From Symbiodinium natans (lineage: Eukaryota > Sar > Dinophyceae > Suessiales > Symbiodiniaceae), in assembly GCA_905221605.1 (NCBI GenBank), contig CAJNDS010002523.1:550001-614000 (forward strand): a stretch of 64,000 nt of DNA, given 5' to 3'. Numbering within the stretch: position 1 is the first letter of the stretch; every line of letters starts with the position of its first letter. The translations under genes and the position numbers were made by a program. The notes under the pieces were generated by a model that was not told where the DNA came from, searched no databases, and saw nothing but the letters and a program-made list of their open reading frames with translations. Of the stretch, positions 1 through 12,513 are shown one piece after another.

Positions 1-198
1 GACTCGGTGGTCCTCCTTCGCGGCTCTGAAGCCTTCACGCACAGTGACGCGGCGCTGGAGGTCGGAGTGAGAAAAGGGAAATACTTTGAGATGGTCTCAA
101 GATGTCTCAAGTGCTAAGCCCGGCCAAAGCCCTGCTAAGCCATTGCAAGCGACCGCCAGGTCCTCGGAGAGCTCGATGGTTTGATCAGCGGCCTGTGG
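1..198 (+). CDS. Possible exons of an unidentified gene cut by the window edge
   Basis: Two short stretches look coding. Bases 1-60 read DSVVLLRGSEAF... with no stop and high GC. Bases 160-198 follow a CAG acceptor and read VLGELDGLISGLW. Both have the G/C-rich third codon positions seen in the confident exons further along. They may be consecutive exons of a gene starting left of the window. I do not recognise the family. Because each piece is under 65 bases, chance cannot be excluded. Confidence 0.25.
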
Positions 199-839
199 GG
201 ATTGAAGGTGGACAGCAGAGCAAAGACTGTCCTACTCGTACGTACGTATTTCTTGCACGGTTGCGAGTCGATATGCTGGAGGGCATGTTCGCTTGGTGAG
301 CTGGTGGTGGGATCGGGGGTTTGAAGTTTGAATGCCTTGCATCTAGGAGCATGAATCGGACAGGCAATGACAGGAATGCAAAGCCGTTCTTCCCTTCAAT
401 TGGAAGGCTCGAAGGCATGAAGGACGAAGAAAGCCACCACGTATCAGAGGAAGGACCAAAACGTTTCGTCACTCTGACTCTGGGCCAACTCTTGCGTGGT
501 TACTCTGCCGGTATCTTGATATGGGGAAGGAAGCACCGCTGGTCGGCTTATGTCGGCCTCCCATCAAAAAACCAACAACGAAAGAGTGTCAATGCCGGGG
601 CGGCCCCAGAGAAGCGTCCAGAAAAGAGGCGTGAACACTTGAATTAAACTGCCAAGACCCGTTAAGCTGCCCGGTAGAGCCAGGGAGCGGGCTGGCGGGT
701 GTCAGGTGAAGAGTTTGCGGTTTGTTGCTGCGGTCCTCGTACAGTTCCCTCTTTCATGCAATCCGCTTTTGACCTACATTTCTTGTTGATGCGATGTTTT
801 TATTTATTTTTATTTTTTTGTGATGGCTCACCTGCGCAG

Positions 840-960
840 GGTTTGGCACGCCTCAGTTTACGCGTCAGCGCAGCTTTTGCTGGGGCCACTAGCGCAGGTG
901 ATCCCGCGCTTCCTCCGGGATTGGGGCTATGGGCTGGCGCTGCTCTCAGCTGGAGTCCTT
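840..960 (+). CDS. Candidate exon encoding a hydrophobic membrane segment
   Basis: A pyrimidine-rich stretch and CAG acceptor precede base 840, and a canonical GTGAGT donor begins at 961. The frame between them reads a strongly hydrophobic peptide containing LLLGPLAQVIPRFL and GYGLALLSAGVL, consistent with one or two membrane helices such as in a transporter. Codon use resembles the confident genes. The neighbouring exons were not found, so no family can be named. Donor and acceptor quality and open frame are seen directly; the membrane role is inference. Confidence 0.4.
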
Positions 961-3800
961 GTGAGTAAGTAACCTTGCCACCTGGTTGTGCATGCGCAAA
1001 GCATTCGGATGGATGTTCACGAAGGTGGCAAAGAGTCGCTTCATGCTGTTGGGGCACTCCTCCGTCGAGGAGGCTGCGTGAGCACATGTGCGCACTGTGC
1101 CCAGTTCTAAAGATGCCGGTCTTTCTGCAGGATTCGACAGTAGTGACGTGCACTGACACAGCTTGCCTCACGCCTCCCAGCATCGGAGGAAGCCGATGAT
1201 CCCATCAAGGCCTGCTGGTCCAATCGGTTTGCAGGTCTTTGATATCACGCATGTTCCAAGATGTTTCAAGTAGAACTCCTCCCGTTTCTTTACTTCTTCG
1301 AAACATTCGAAACATGTGGACGCGTTGCGGGATGTGGGGCTTCGAGGGTCGAATGCGCCAGGGCATCTACCAAGCACTTCCGCATAATAACGGCCATCTT
1401 TGTTGTGTCGCTTCCAACTGTGAGGGCTCAGGTTTCTGTATTCTGGGGGTGTGATTGTTCAAGTGATCGCATAACTGTACCGCATGTTGGCATTTGATGT
1501 GCCACCTTGGTTCACTATCAAGTAACCGAAGTTTTGACTGATGCTCATGTGGCAGAGTCATTGACAACAATATTGCGGACGGTGCACGGACACACACATG
1601 TCATGCTAGTGACTGTATACAAATCGCCTGACGCGTGTTTAGGTGAACCAGCGTATGCTCATGCAACGTGTGAAGGCCCTCATCCCTGATGACCCATGAT
1701 TCGCTCAGGGAATGGTCCGGTTGCGTCTAGCAAGCTGGGCTCATCCTTTGCTCCTGTCCTCTCACGACTTGAGCATCGATATCAGTATCCCATCAAGAGC
1801 AGAGACTGTAAGAGAGGCAAGGTGTTGCCCAAGGATTCCAGTTCCGATCAACCCTGGTTTTCGTAGGTTTTTCGTCGCTTACTCTCGAGGCACGCCTGGT
1901 CGACACCTGGGAGCCGGATCGGAGCAACCCAGATCATGTCTGCAGATCCTGACAGTAGCTCCTTGGACTGGGACCTTCTGCTTTTCACGGTACTCGACTT
2001 GTTCTTTTGCGCCACTTTCTCACACGACAGGTCAATTCATTGTACTCGTTGAGTCTCAGGCAAATGTAGCTAAGGTGGGCGCTCCCTGAGAGCGCGGTCT
2101 TTCGCAATGATTCAGATGTGTGCTGAGAGGCCGATGTTGGATGTGAATCGAATGTTATGTCCAGGGACTTCATCCAGAAAGAATCGAGTAGCCCGTTCTG
2201 GCCTCTCCAGAACACATCTAAGTCTGGCTTGGCCCGGCAACGAATGAATGCCCTGCAAGCTGTCAGTCAAGACATTCGAAGCAGCACAAACTATATAAGG
2301 CCATAGGGCCAGGGCTTTGCCGTACACTGCTGACTGACAGTTCTTCGAGGGTCATGACACCTGCTGGATGAATAGCCAGGCAATTGTACAAACTGCACAC
2401 ATCTTGGACACGCCTCCTCACAAGGATTCATGAGGCATGCAGACTTTCGGAGTTTTCAGCACGCAGTCATATCCTGACATGACACTCGGGTCACTCAATG
2501 ACGATCAGCCACTGGTTTTCCAAGAGGAGGTGGCGGAATCCAGAAAGCAATGGGCTTCTGGGCTTTGTGTTTTTCGTGCGGTGGCACCTGAGCCTTACGC
2601 GCCAGAGCAGATGAAAGGTGTACAACGGTGTGCTGCCGTGACTGCTCGAAGCTTTGGACATCTTTATCTACTGCGTGTCTGTGCCATCGCAAACGTGGGC
2701 TGCAGACAGACGCATTAGGCCCAAGGAACAGCACGAGATTGGAAATGATTGGGCCAAAAGGTGGGGTGTCTGCATAGACGGGGCAAGGGCGGCATTGGCA
2801 TCAGGATCTGGGCTTCGCGCTTGCTCACAATCACCTCTGTATCATCTTTTTGCTTATAGCTGTCCTGTATCCATCTTGGGAATTTTGAGACGTTTGTGAT
2901 GCTGTTGGATGTAGCCGGCGGGGTGCAGCGTTGAAGACTTACGTAGGCCAATGTGTGCAATTGTTCAAGTTGCCGATTGGTACTCGCTTCTCCGGCGCCG
3001 ATTCATTGAAAACAGGCACTGCAAAGTCAACCAACACGCAGACTTCCCCATACTGTTGCGGTTACGTGTTGCAGATAGCTACGTCTGACTTTGAAGGATA
3101 AGCCTTCAAAACGCGGTTGAATCAGCTATCAGCTCGGAGCCATCGGTCACGTTCCGTGTAGCAGCTTCGCCAGTTGCCATGGCGCTCCTCGCTGAGGTTG
3201 GAGTTGTGCATGTTGTTGTCTCTGTGTGTGTGTGCTTGTGTGTGTAAATATGTGTAAATATGTGTGTAAACGTCTTTTCCGCGCCTCTATTGAAACTATC
3301 CAATTGAGTAGGCAACGCAAGCAACCGCAAGATATGCTCAGACCATTGCAAGGCGTTTGTGGGTGCGGCACCACCCTCACTTCCGGTCGCGAGGTGCCTC
3401 AGTAGTCAGCTCTGAAGGGCCCCTGCGCCCTAGTGGCCCGAGGGGTGTCCGAGCTTGCCCGAGAATCTTCCCCGAAGGCTCGCCTCAAAGCCTGGACCTG
3501 CCACGCAAGTTCCGGAGCGAGGCGCTCGCCTCATCTTACCATTGCCTAAATAGTCTGTTTTTTTTTTCACCTTCCTCACATCTGCACGCACCAATGCTTG
3601 GGGCCAAACTCGAGAATGCTGACCCCAAGTCTGCATTTGTAATGTTGGAAGCAACCTTCTCGATCAAGGCATGCCGTCGACGCTTGCAGCAGCTGCCGCA
3701 GCCTTTGTGGCGGGTGTGGTGGCCAAAAGGCGATGCCAGCACAAGATATGTTTTCCTGTGTTTTCAGGGAGCGTCAGAGACTCCTTTTAGATTAGATGCC
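961..3800. other. Region with no assignable gene
   Basis: No phase-consistent series of exons was recognised on either strand. Short open frames exist but show no domain motifs. A TG-rich microsatellite with TGTGTAAATA units lies at 3221-3270. At 3671 an ATG opens a short hydrophobic alanine-rich frame (MPSTLAAAAAAFVAGVV) that could be a signal-peptide first exon, but nothing downstream supports it. Confidence 0.4.
3221..3270. repeat. TG microsatellite with TGTGTAAATA units
   Basis: Alternating TG runs are followed by three imperfect copies of a TGTGTAAATA-like unit. This is a simple low-complexity tract. Confidence 0.85.
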
Positions 3801-3811
3801 AAGCTGTGCTC

Positions 3812-3883
3812 CTTAGGGTTTAGGGCTTAGGGCTTAGGGCTTTAGGGTTTAGGGTTTAGGGTTTAGGGTTTAGGGTTAAGGGC
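3812..3883 (+). repeat. Interstitial telomere-like repeat (TTTAGGG type)
   Basis: About ten tandem units of TTAGGG, CTTAGGG and TTTAGGG variants run through this stretch. Five consecutive near-perfect TTTAGGG copies form the centre, with degenerate copies at both ends. TTTAGGG is the plant-type telomere unit, also reported for dinoflagellate telomeres. The array lies inside the contig with unrelated sequence on both sides, so it is interstitial here unless the assembly is joined wrongly. Confidence 0.9.
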
Positions 3884-3889
3884 TCGGGC

Positions 3890-5046
3890 TTTGTTTCTCT
3901 CCTGTCTCGGCTCGGGCTGTTTTAAGACTCGCCTCGGGCAGTTCCTCGTACGCAGTCAAGGTATGATCAGGGTTCTTCTGTAGGTTAAGCCAACGCAAGA
4001 TAGTGCACCTTCTTAAAATGCGTACAAGTCACTTGGCCAGTTTCTTGCCACAGAAAGAACGACGGCGAGATACTCGCCGACGAGTGGCACGAGGTCCCTA
4101 GGTCCCCAGCATTCACCATGAACACAGCGAAGAACCTGAAACAAATCAGCCAGCGGCCAGCGCCGTGAACAGAGATCCGAACAACTGGCAATGCGAAAAG
4201 CACCTCATGGCTAGATAAACAGCAAGGTTCACCTACTGCCAGACCCATAAAGACCCCTAGTTATCCAGAAACCCGAAGTTGGCACGGATACGCAGCCCCA
4301 GCCAGGCGGACCGCAGTGACAATGCAGGCCAGGGCCCCTTTCATGAACAACTGGTTCGGCTCAATGTATTTAGGGCTTCAGATCCGTTTTGACTTTCAAC
4401 TGCTTTGCTCCGCAGCCTTGGGGCTCATTTGCGACATTTTGCGACGGTTGGCAACAATTTGTTAGATCGGGTCCTCTTGTCACGTTATCATCGTTGCGTG
4501 GTGATATGTGAATGGCGTAGTAGACCTCTTGACTCGGAGTTCAAGATCTACGTCTTATGTAAGACTTGAGGGTGTGGAGCGATTCAGCTCACAGTAGTCT
4601 TCGTCGGAATCGAGACTCTTTCTTGTCATCCGAAGGGAGTCTATAGATGCATTCATGAAGAGCATGTCAGGCCAAGTCGATGTCTGAAAAGCCAATGCCA
4701 GACGCAAACAACAAAAACACGCACCTCACATGGACTGAACATAAAAGGCTTCGGGGCTGCCTGCTAGTTCTGTCTTGCTTGGATATTATTTTTTCTTCTG
4801 CAGGCGGGTAGATGCCATTCGGAATACTTGAGACAGGATACTCGGACGAGAATGAACATTGCTTGCTTGCTTGCTGCATGGCTGGGATCAGTTGCGATGC
4901 CACTGGCGACTCAAGACTAGAATACTTGCCAGTATCAAATACTCTCGCTTTGCTGAGTGGAACCAATGAAGGCTCAATTGGGCCAAAACATAGTATATGC
5001 AAGAGATGGGGGAGCTTCTTGAACTTGAAACTCGTCATCTATGCAG
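3890..5046. other. Region with no assignable gene
   Basis: No exon series or RNA gene was recognised on either strand. A small GCTTGCTTGCTTGC tract occurs near 4860. The rest looks like unique intron-like or intergenic sequence. Confidence 0.4.
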
Positions 5047-6916
5047 GCAACTTCCACCAAGGGCAAGAAGAAGGCCGTGGACCAGCACCAGCTTCATTCG
5101 TGGCTGCTCTGAAGTCCAACTGGATGTGATCTTTAAATCTAGATTCATTGCGGCGGAGCATGACTCCTACAGTCTTGCAGACAAGGCATGCCCAGACGTG
5201 TCTTTCATGTTTTCTAACCTGGATGCTCCCATCTGATGGCCGAGCTCTCATGGTGTCCCTGTGTGCCCTGCGCAGTCCTCCCGGAGCATCGCGAAGGCCA
5301 GCTCAGAGCACACCTGTGATCCTCTGATAGTGCTGGATGCAGTTGCCCAGTACTTGTGTGTGGCAGCGGCGGACATGCCTTACTGAAAAGACTGCCCGTC
5401 GAAACATTTGCTCCAATGCAGGAGACACTGGCAAGACTGCGCTCCCGATCACCTCGAAAAACTCCCAAGTCGGAGGCACTGCACACTTCGGGCTCTTTAG
5501 GTCCAGTTCTGCTTAAGCTTTGCGCACCTAACCTCACATGAGCATATGGCGCGTGGGTCTCAGGGCGCGCGCAAGAAGATGCCACCTTCACCGGATCCTT
5601 GGGAGCTGGAGCGCAGAATCAGTGCGTCTGCAGTCAATTCTGTTGTCAGTTCTGGTCGATCTCAATTGGCATGTGACTTATGGAAACAGAGGAGAATCAT
5701 GGAGAATCTGAGAATAGAATTCGGGATCATCCTGCACAGTTTGCGCGGGCGCTGTAACCGTTGAGCTGTCGCGAGGACGAGGAGGGGAGGAAGATCTTTC
5801 CTTGGCCAAAGTCCTTCGCTGAGATTGTGCGGACCTCAGTTGGCCAGCCGCTTTGTGCTCTTCATTTGAGGCATAGCGACTCAGAGAGAGGCATAGAGAG
5901 GCCAAAGAATACCAAAGAGGCCAAAGCGGTTGCATCAGTGAGGTGCAGACAGCTGAGTACTCGTCTTGCACAGCATGTTTGGCTGCAGTTTGGTGCATCC
6001 TGCTATGCAAACCGCACGCATCAACCCTGACACATTTGCCTGGAACAGACGGGGCCCGATACTGCAGCAGGGGAAGACTAAACGGCCGCCACTTGAGCCT
6101 TTAATGGGAGAGATTGAGGATGCTCAAGACCTCATCAGCTACCACGCCAAAGTTGAAAGTTAGGTTAGAGCACCACGACACTCAGGGTACCAGTACATGT
6201 GCTTAGTGCCACGGCCGCCTGGAGCCCAACAACGACCACAGATGTTCTGTTCGCGTGCAAGAGCCATCCAGCAACAAAAGTGGGCGTTCTAGTTTCCCGA
6301 TTGCCTCAAAATTTGCCTCAAGGATGATTTCGTTCTGTGCAGCTAAAAGGAACAGAATGTTGGTCACATTTTAGACATTGTAGTTGGTGTAGAAAAACTC
6401 TGCCGATCTCCGGTCTTCTCGACTTCTCGCCAGGACCATGAATCTCATCATGGAAGGGGAGACTCGACTTGAGGCCGGTTGTGGATGAAGAAGCCAATGC
6501 GCTCACAGCACAGGGTCCTTGGCAGTTTGGCAGTTGGAATGGCGGCAGTTTTCTACAAGCGCAGGTGTGCTTCCCCCCACTCCCACTGGCCGACCTGGAC
6601 TGGAACCTTTGCGATGTCACAGAAACGAGGTGCAACTTGCGCAGCCACTGTCGCAGGTATGTTCTTTGAAGAATGGAGTCTGAATGTGGTCAGCTCAGAA
6701 GCGTGTTCAGTGCAGAGCACAAGCACTCACATGGTCAGGGTGGTCGATGCCAACATTCAGCATGCTATTGCCTTCGCGAAGCTTCTGGTCAAGGCACACG
6801 AACTTTCCAGCTGTGCTCACCTTCGGTTGGTGCCGCTGGCAGAACCTGTCGATCTTGAAGCATTGCGCTCGCAGGATAAGCGACCTTTCCCACAGCTGAA
6901 TGCTGAGGAGGTGTGA
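5047..6916 (+). CDS. Unidentified gene, basic S/R/K-rich protein (partial exon set)
   Basis: Three GC-rich exons can be placed. 5047 to about 5106, after ATGCAG, reads ATSTKGKKKAVDQHQL. 5422-5475, after TGCAG, reads ETLARLRSRSPRKTPKSE and ends at a GC donor. 5564-5632, after CTCAG, reads GARKKMPPSPDPWELERRIS and ends at a GT donor. The second and third join in phase 0 to give a basic, proline- and serine-rich segment that could be disordered or RNA-binding. A possible last exon after TCGCAG begins at 6875 and ends with TGA at 6914-6916 (DKRPFPQLNAEEV). The family is not recognised, and the link from 5632 to 6875 is a guess. Confidence 0.4.
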
Positions 6917-9900
6917 CATAGTCGACGGCATTGTCTGATGACACTTGAAGCATCATCCTGTGACATGTGAAGCTCGTGGCGGCAGCAAATATGATATTAT
7001 GTTGAGAGAGCAGGGAGAAGACGTGGCGCGAGCAAAGCTGGCAGTTCGGTAGGGTGTCTGTGCCACAGGCAATGAAGAACGCAACTGTGGGGGGCCCAGG
7101 GCCAAACAGGGAAGAAGACTGATGCCAGAACTGCACAGTCAAGGCCAATGCTTCTTGAAGTTCATCCACACTTCGCCAGAAATGGATGTTTGTGTGCTCA
7201 GGAAGGAGCTGCCTTACAAGAACCAGACAAGATCAAAGGGCACGCCCAGTGCGGTATTGTCAGCCAGATTGTGGGCCGGCCTTTGTAAGAGAAGCAGACC
7301 ATAAGCTAAGCATCTCTGCACGATGGAGTCTGCGCTGATAGCAGGCATTCTTTGCAGCAACGCCCTCCATGCTCTCAATCACCCCTGTGGGAGGCTTCTA
7401 GAGCGACGCTTCAAGAAGAAGCCTGACGGTGATCTGGGTCGAACGGCCTGGCGCTGATGCGTTGATCATGATGATGCTGATGATGCGGATGTGGGTGGTG
7501 GCGATGTTGCTGTGATATTTCTGAGGTCTTGCATTGCCTCCTATCTTCAGCAAGTAAGGTAGTTTCTCTATCCATACCTATGTGCATGCCGTTGCTTCAG
7601 CCATCTGTACTCTGCTGTCTTATGTGTGTGTGTGTATCCGTTTGGCTTCAGCCTTAGTGCTTTACGCGAATCTCCAACCCGCGTGCGGGCACTGCATGGC
7701 CAAAAGCCCCAAAGGTTCTGCCATCTCTCCTAAATTCGCAGCGCTGGCCGGAGCAATGACATTCGACTCACGGACAGCAGCAACATTAGTACATCTGAGC
7801 GGCTGCCAGCGAAAATGACGAGCTAGCCCATCAGTGGGAGCTTCTGCGCCATTGTTGCCGCTGAAGCACCTGATGTGGCCATGTGGACCTGCGTCGCGCC
7901 TGAGCAGGTTGGTGTATGTATCTGTTACGAAAGCCTGCTGAAGCCAATGCAGCCAAAACTTGGAGCATCCTTTGCACTTGAAGGAGCTGCCGCCGCCTGG
8001 GAGTGTCTGCTCCTTTCCATGCCGCGGCCGCCAAGTGGCGGTTCTACGAGGCAACAGCCCAGCAGTTGCACCGCAGAATTTCTGATGACGCACCATTTGC
8101 TAACGCCTGCAATGATTTCAGGGTTCTTGAGTTGCGAAACTTTGCCACGAATGCTCAACAAATCAGATTCACAGTTTGTTTGCAAGAGCAGTCGGTTTTT
8201 TCAACTAAAAAATTGAAGGTGATACCTTTTGGTGAGCTCGCGAGGTGCACGAGGTTACAACAGCTAGGAGGAAAGGTGATTCTGCACAAAGCGTCGTCTT
8301 TCGCAATCGCGAGCGAGTGTGCCAAAACAGCGAGACATGCTGCGTGTAAGACCATGTATCTACAAGCTGGTTAAATGCACATGCCAGTCGAAAAGTCGCT
8401 AGAAACTGAAGACCGGCAGTTCTTGCCACCTCACTGGGTGAACCGTGATCGACTTCGCCGTGTGCCATTTTTCTCATATCACTATGGGTTTCCTTCGCCT
8501 CCGCTGGCTCGATTTCTTTCTGCTGCCGGAAGACCTCCGCAGTCGGTACCGCTGCCGTTGGCAGCTGTTTAGCTCCAAGTGTGAGTTTGCTGTCGGTGTC
8601 CGACTTTTTTGGTAAAGCTTTGGAGAGCCATCACAGGATGTGATGGCCTGTTTTCGCGACCAGCTTCAGCAGATACCCGCCTTTCGCCAGAAGCAGACAG
8701 TTGATGCCAGCAGCAGCAAGTCTTAGATGGCATTTGGAGCAACTCATGACTGAAGTGCACCGTGGATCGCCAGAACAGGTGAAACCCAGCTGTCCCGGAG
8801 CCTTGACCAAATCATTCCGCAGGGTGTGAGGGCTGAATCGCTGGGCGCCGCACCCTCACAGCAAGTCCCACCATGCTCAGTTGCGATTTCGATTTGTCAA
8901 GTCAGGATCTAACATTGCAAGTCCTCCCCTTCTTCAAGCTCTCTTCGAGCGACTGCTAGTACCGTGCGTGGGCCCATTGTGTCCGTTTTTTTGTTGTGCG
9001 TGTGTGGAATCGTCCGAGCCATAACGTTACACTGCGGAGCCTTCTGTCAATATGCAGAAGACCGTATGTGCCCCAAGAGCGGCTACGGGCCCCCCTTCCA
9101 GTCGCTTTGCAGATGTGCCTGCCCAGGCGTTCCCTGTATGTGGAAAACATATGCATTGTTCCACATTCCAGTAAGACGCTCCTCCACGACCAGAAAGCTA
9201 GATCAGAGTTGCAATCCCACGTCAGTCCCTGATTCATCGATCGCAAATCGACGCGGACTCACATGTGACCATGTCGGTATCATTCTATGTAGTTACAGCC
9301 CCTGTGTGGCTTGTGTGTGTGTGTGTGTGCTTTCTTGTGTGTGTGTGTGCGCGCGCGTTTGTGCTCGTTGCCGTTATATCATCATTGGCCAGGCAAGGAT
9401 GGTGATCTCTACGCTGCCGATGATGCTCTACCCCCACTGTGTTTCGGCTACGCGATGGTGCATGCTGTGCATGCCGTCAGGTTGCTGGAAGTCATTGCTC
9501 TTCATGCCTCCAGAACCCGCGCTTTTCTCTGCACATTTGTTTTGACAGCCGGGAAATAGCGCCTTTCAAGTCAGGCGTCGAGTGTCAGAGAAAGCAGGAG
9601 CCAAAACCCGAGTGTCCTGAAATCCTGGACGAAAGGCCCATTCCTTCTGAGGGTGGTGCAAAATCGAAGCGAACCTAGACTCTTAGAAGGGAGCGTGTTG
9701 CATTTGGGAGGTCTCCAAACAGCTTGCTGCTGAGCGACTCTGCTGCCTCAGGCTCCAGCCCCTCTCTGGGCCTGGCGTGCTCTTTGACGGGCGCATCCTT
9801 AGGGCAGACTGCGCAGTGTTGGGCACGAAGTTTGATCTCCGCAACGGGGAGGCCGGGCATGAGAAGATATTCTAAGAATCTAGAATCAGCTCCAAACTGC

Positions 9901-12305
9901 GTTTGTGGAAGTGTTGGGTTTGCATGTCCAACTCTCCAAATCTTCTTCACCACTACAACCAGCTACGTGGCTTAGAGCTTAGGTGCAGCGCTGTTTGGAT
10001 TGGTTCCTCTAAGACGAACATGGAAAGTCTTTACCTTTAGCCCTGAGGTGATGGGTGCTTGGTGTCCCGGGCGTGGCGTCCGAACTCTGGGGGAGGAGGC
10101 TTTAAGACCTTGTTGCCAGCAGTAGCTCGGCAGATTCCATTTGCTCACACGCAAAGGTGCGCTTGTCACTTGGATGGAAGGGTGTCAGTCATAAGTCTGA
10201 AGAACCACCAGAGCGACTCTCAGTGTGTGCAAACAAGCTCTGCAGTCTCTTGTGTTCCTGGTGTTCCTCGAACTCGTGGCCTTCCTTGCCCGCGTCTTGG
10301 GCAACAACCAGGGGCACTCTTTCGCGACATGTTCTGAATGGAGGTGTTCTGAAATCTCTGAAAAAGACGAATAACATCTCAGAGAAGGCTCTGTCGAAGA
10401 ATTCATTAGCCGGTGTTTCCAGGCAAACATTCCATCCCTTTAGATGCAAGGCTTCTTCTGTCGCCGCACCAAGCTGCAGACACTGAGAAGCCGCGTTGTG
10501 GAGGGGCGCTTTGAGGCAGAGAGTTCGTTTTACTTTTTTTTTGCTTGTTGCGACTTTCGCTGGATTCGGCCGGAGGTCTTGGTTGAAGACGGACCACGTC
10601 GCTGGCCCAATCCACTGCGAGCTGCCGCCAGGCACTTTCAGCCAACTTTGCCCTAGTTTGCATTAGTTTACCTTCCCTAGGACTAGGATCTTCGTAGGCC
10701 AGACGCAGCTGTCACACAGACAGATGCACGTGCAGGTGGCTGACTCTTCCGCGTTCGCGCGCAGCCCTGCTACCTGCAGACACTGCCGTCGAGATTAAGG
10801 CGGTTAAAGCTTGGCGGTTTGGTGCCGTCGGCAATTCAATCATCGGAGCTGCTTGAGTAAAAACATAGGAACTAGTCCTTGTACACAGCAGCAACACATG
10901 ATTCGAGGCCACATCCAACATACCTCCCAGATCCCGTTCTATCCGCTATCAGTTCCGTCTTTTTGTGAACCGAAGTTCGGAGCTGGCAGTTCGGCACATA
11001 GCAGGACCGAAGAAGTTGGGTCTTCTTCACGCCCGTCCCATTAGCATTCGCAACCCTAAAGAGTGCGCGGTGTCAGCGCGAACTCTTTCACGACCTAGCC
11101 GACCCTGAGTAGGTGGTGCCGCAAGTCAGCAGACAGGGGGCAGAGGAATTGAAGATCTCCGCCGTACCCTGGCAGAAGGAATGAACAGTGCAATACTGTG
11201 AGAAGTCCAACACTATCCTGAAAAGGTTCTATCTGCCCGACCCCGGTGGCGCCAGGCAGAAGCGGGTCGTGCTGTGCTAAGGCCGGCGGAAAAAGAAGGA
11301 AGGTGTTGAGTTTGCTGGGGGCTCTCCGTTTTCCATGTTGTGCCTGTTGTGCCACGCGTTAGCAGGCTTCCCCCCCGGAAGATGCAGCAGTCACCCGGCT
11401 GCAATGTAACAGATGATCAGACATAACGAGGTTGCGCCAAGCTTGGGAGGCCGGTGCTAAGATGACTTGAGGGCTTGGGCATCGATTGTTTTGTGGGCCA
11501 GCAATGCTTGCTTGCAGCCTTGGTTGCCTTTTCTCAATGTGCTTCTCGGTGTTTTCTTGTGTTGAAGTCTTTCGTCCGTCGTCATCCGTGCTAGTGTACA
11601 TTCCAATTTCTCTTTAGGAGTCAGACTATGATGCTCTATGGGTCTCGTTGATTCTCTAACATGGTCGTGATGCGTAACATCTCCGCTTAGCCTGCTCTTG
11701 TCATTACACGTACCCACATTCGCATCTGTTTGCCAGAGCCGTCCTCTCCATTGGGTCTGGGCCGGGAGAGGCCCCGTGCTTGAGCAAGCTTGACCGAGCC
11801 GGTGAGACCTCCAAGGCATGCAAACCTTGAAGCTCCCACAGCATCCCGCTGCAACTTTCCTCAAGTTGCTCCGTCTCAGTCAGAAGCGACGGCCGGCCCC
11901 GGTTCGACCCATGCTGTCTATACAGAGCCCGGTCCGATGGTCCGTTGGCTTCAGGGTTCGACATGATCATCTTTGTTCCATGAGATTTCGCTTCAGATGC
12001 AGAGGACGGACATGCGAAAAACACACACAGTTGAGCCATCCTGAAAACCAGTTTCGCCCTGCAAGCCAGACCTGGATCTTGACGTAGCGGCGTTGGGTCT
12101 GTAAACAGAACAGCGGCAACTCGCTGCCCATAGTCTGCCCATAGATGCGAAAGCTGCACTCGCGTTTGCACGTTGCAAGGCCGCAGATGGTTTCTCTGGT
12201 GAGAGACCTGTTCGGAATGCCTGATTTGAAAGAGGCCAGCGCAGCTTCAGGTTCATAACTTTGGCCGCTCTTTTTCTGGTGCTTCGCCGCTTCGCTTTGT
12301 TGCAG
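6917..12305. other. Region with no assignable gene
   Basis: Nothing here could be assigned to a family. GT-rich microsatellites occur at 7624-7640 and 9302-9360. A frame at about 8015-8100 (AKWRFYEATAQQLHRR) and a minus-strand frame at about 10,560-10,650 (AESAWRQLAVDWASDVV) have coding-like composition but no supporting neighbours. Long introns or intergenic DNA is the simplest reading. Confidence 0.35.
9302..9360. repeat. GT/GC dinucleotide microsatellite
   Basis: Alternating GT runs interrupted by CTTTCTT lead into a GCGCGCG stretch. The short open frames predicted across it are repeat artefacts. Confidence 0.85.
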
Positions 12306-12389
12306 GTCTTTGTGGCGGTGTGGGTGGCACAGTTTGTGGCGCCCACGGCGCGCGGCCTGGGCCTCGACCGCCGCATGCGCCCTGGCTGA
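12306..12389 (+). CDS. Candidate terminal exon of an unidentified gene
   Basis: A long pyrimidine-rich tract and TTGCAG acceptor precede a very GC-rich frame reading VFVAVWVAQFVAPTARGLGL... and ending in TGA at 12387-12389. The first half is hydrophobic and the end is basic, as in a C-terminal membrane segment with a cytoplasmic tail. The 10-bp tandem array starts 25 bases downstream. No upstream exon was found, so this rests on composition and splice signal alone. Confidence 0.3.
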   Translation, partial: VFVAVWVAQFVAPTARGLGLDRRMRPG

Positions 12390-12414
12390 CTGCTGAGCCA
12401 TGCTGGGCCCAGAG

Positions 12415-12513
12415 TAGCACAGGGTAGCACAGGGTAGGACAGGGTAGCACAGGGTAGCACAGGGTAGCACAGGGTAGCACAGGGTAGCACAGGGTAGCAC
12501 AGGGTAGGACAGG
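12415..12513. repeat. 10-bp tandem array (AGGGTAGCAC), about ten copies
   Basis: About ten head-to-tail copies of AGGGTAGCAC, with AGGGTAGGAC variants in the third unit and at the end. On the minus strand all three frames stay open through the array, giving artificial LCYPVLPCAT-like ORFs that should not be annotated as proteins. Confidence 0.95.
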
